DNA of 6,312 nucleotides from DASUSF01 sp036375275 (lineage in GTDB: Bacteria > Pseudomonadota > Alphaproteobacteria > Geminicoccales > Geminicoccaceae): contig DASUSF010000050.1 of assembly GCA_036375275.1 (NCBI GenBank), positions 1 through 6,312 on the forward strand, in the 5' to 3' direction. Shown here piece after piece: positions 5,118 through 6,312 of this stretch. Under the pieces are notes generated by a model that did not search any database, had not been told where the DNA came from, and saw only the letters and a list, made by a program, of their open reading frames with translations. Position numbers and translations under genes: made by a program. Position 1 is the stretch's first letter. Each line of letters opens with the position of its first letter.

Positions 5118-6312
5118 CTACGACCGCCGCCTGATCCGGACGAAGAGCAGGAACGGCATCGCGGCGAAGGCGGCGACGGTGTAGATCAGAAACGCGTTCA
5201 GGTAGCCGATCAGCGTCGCCTGCCGACCGATCTCGCCGGCGAACGCCATCAGGCCCTCGGTGCTCTCCAGGGTGTGGGCGCCCATGGTCCAGGGCCAGTG
5301 CGTCGCCTCGTTCAGCGGGCTCGCGTGCTCGGCGAGCTCGGAATAGGTGATCCGGGCGGTCCGCGCCGCCGCCAGGACGCTGATCGAGATGAAGATGCTG
5401 CTGCCGAAGTTGCGGAGCAGGTGGAAGATCGCCGACGCCTCCGGCAGGCGCTCGGGCGGGAGCGTCGCGAACACCACGATCGAGAGCGGGACCCACATCA
5501 GCCCGCACCCCAGGCCCTGGATGAAGCCCATCCAGGCGAGCGCCTCGACGCTGGTGCCGAGCTCGAAGTCCATCAGCATGATCCCGCTCCAGGCGACCAG
5601 GCCGAGGCCGACCGTCAGACCGACGCGCGGGTCGAGCCGGCCCATCCGCCCGGCGAGGAAGAAGCCCGCGACCAGGCCCGCGCCCCGGGTCGCGAGCAGG
5701 AAGCCGATCAGGCTGTCGGGATAGCCCTTGAGGTTCTGGAGCAGCGGCGGGAGCAGGGTGATCGGGGTGAAGTTCAGCATGCCGTAGACGAACACGATCA
5801 CGAGGCCGATCGAGAAGTTGCGGTCGAGGAACAGCCCGGGCGAGATGAACGGCCGCTCGGCGGTGAAGGTGTGGACCAGGAACACCCAGAAGCTCACCGC
5901 CATGGCCGTGGCGAGCAGCGCGATCTCGCGGCTGTCGAACCAGTCCAGGCGCTCGCCCCGGTCCATCAGCAGCTGCAGGCAGGTGACCGCGATCCCGAGC
6001 GCCACGAAGCCGGTCCAGTCGAGCCGGGCGTCGGCCTGCCGGCCGCGGTCCCGGATGAAGGCGACCACCAGGGCCTGCGCCGCGAGGCAGAGCGGGACCA
6101 GCAGCAGGAAGACCCAGCGCCAGTCGTAGGCTTCGGCGAGGTAGCCGCCCGCGACCGGCCCGACCGCGGGCCCGACCACCACGGCCATGCCGAACAGCCC
6201 CTGCGCCATGGCCCGCTTCTCGGGCGGGTAGGTGCCGACGACGATCGCCTGGCTGAGCGGGACGAGCGGCGCGCCGAACGCGCCCTGGCCGATCCGGTAG
6301 GCGAGCAGGGGC
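5118..6312 (-). CDS. DHA2-family (EmrB/QacA-like) MFS efflux transporter, N-terminus beyond the right edge
   Basis: The frame is open from the right edge to TAG at 5118-5120 (minus strand), giving 397 residues; roughly the first 100 of a usual 500-residue protein are missing. The visible start reads R-I-G-Q-G-A-F-G-A-P-L-V-P-L-S-Q, then Y-P-P-E-K-R-A. Next comes the antiporter motif C (V-G-P-A-V-G-P-V-A-G-G-Y-L) followed by D-W-R-W-V-F, the hallmark of 14-helix DHA2 drug:proton antiporters. Many hydrophobic segments follow, with the family's second-half region (F-G-S-S-I-F-I-S-I-S-V) and the loop S-E-L-A-E-H-x-S-P-L-N. It sits in the inner membrane and exports an unknown compound by proton exchange, often with a periplasmic adaptor encoded upstream (out of view). 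The internal ATG at 6209 is not the start, since family motifs precede it. Being upstream of the creatininase gene, the two may be co-transcribed. Confidence 0.88.
   Translation of the reverse strand, partial: PLLAYRIGQGAFGAPLVPLSQAIVVGTYPPEKRAMAQGLFGMAVVVGPAVGPVAGGYLAEAYDWRWVFLLLVPLCLAAQALVVAFIRDRGRQADARLDWTGFVALGIAVTCLQLLMDRGERLDWFDSREIALLATAMAVSFWVFLVHTFTAERPFISPGLFLDRNFSIGLVIVFVYGMLNFTPITLLPPLLQNLKGYPDSLIGFLLATRGAGLVAGFFLAGRMGRLDPRVGLTVGLGLVAWSGIMLMDFELGTSVEALAWMGFIQGLGCGLMWVPLSIVVFATLPPERLPEASAIFHLLRNFGSSIFISISVLAAARTARITYSELAEHASPLNEATHWPWTMGAHTLESTEGLMAFAGEIGRQATLIGYLNAFLIYTVAAFAAMPFLLFVRIRRRS

Noticed and set aside
4480..5184. Plus-strand ORF opposite the creatininase gene
   Set aside because: Antisense shadow with no recognisable domain and Arg/His/Val-biased composition.
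4264..5508. 414-residue version of the creatininase gene starting within the MFS region
   Set aside because: The extra N-terminal part is Arg/Ala-rich out-of-frame MFS sequence; the family N-terminus and a ribosome site fit the ATG at 5013.
1..6312. CRISPR arrays, tRNA or rRNA genes, insertion sequences, attachment sites
   Set aside because: No regularly spaced direct repeats, no transposase or integrase reading frame and no tRNA-like fold were seen on reading both strands.

Overview
This is a GC-rich window (roughly two thirds G+C or more) carrying a PQQ (pyrroloquinoline quinone) biosynthesis operon and its neighbours. Gene content, GC bias and the residue pattern of PqqB and PqqC suggest an alphaproteobacterium, perhaps of the Rhodospirillales or Hyphomicrobiales type. 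That placement is inference from remembered families, not a database result.

Layout. Positions 1-663 (+) hold the 3' end of a periplasmic ABC-transporter substrate-binding protein of the family linked to PQQ-dependent alcohol dehydrogenase systems. Positions 689-1657 (+) encode an exported seven-bladed YVTN-type beta-propeller, the usual companion of that binding protein. A 152-base gap follows, with a stop-proximal hairpin, a candidate promoter, overlapping dyads and a leader hairpin. Then come pqqA (1810-1887), a strong GC hairpin (1890-1910), pqqB (1925-2824), pqqC (TTG start, 2821-3552) and pqqD (3552-3866). pqqB, pqqC and pqqD overlap by a few bases and look translationally coupled. A 53-residue single-membrane-span ORF (3986-4147) follows on the same strand. 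The right part is on the minus strand and converges on the pqq operon: a DHA2-family MFS transporter (5118-6312, running off the right edge) and, downstream of it, a creatininase-family metallohydrolase (4264-5013).

How it fits together. PqqA is the ribosomal precursor peptide whose Glu16 and Tyr20 would be crosslinked by the radical-SAM enzyme PqqE, presented by the PqqD chaperone. A peptidase frees the crosslinked pair, PqqB hydroxylates, and PqqC performs the final oxidation. pqqE and the peptidase genes (pqqF/pqqG) are not in the window, so pqqE is not directly downstream of pqqD. The upstream genes serve periplasmic PQQ-dependent alcohol oxidation, so cofactor supply and cofactor use are linked here.

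Most unusual points. PqqB lacks all three cysteines of its CxCxxC zinc site and the His of its D-H metal-binding pair. PqqC has Ile where the Klebsiella enzyme has the active-site His154. A creatininase-family hydrolase, the fold used as peptidase in the related mycofactocin pathway, lies beside the operon. Together these raise the question whether this is an ordinary PQQ operon of a divergent clade or a modified PQQ-like pathway.
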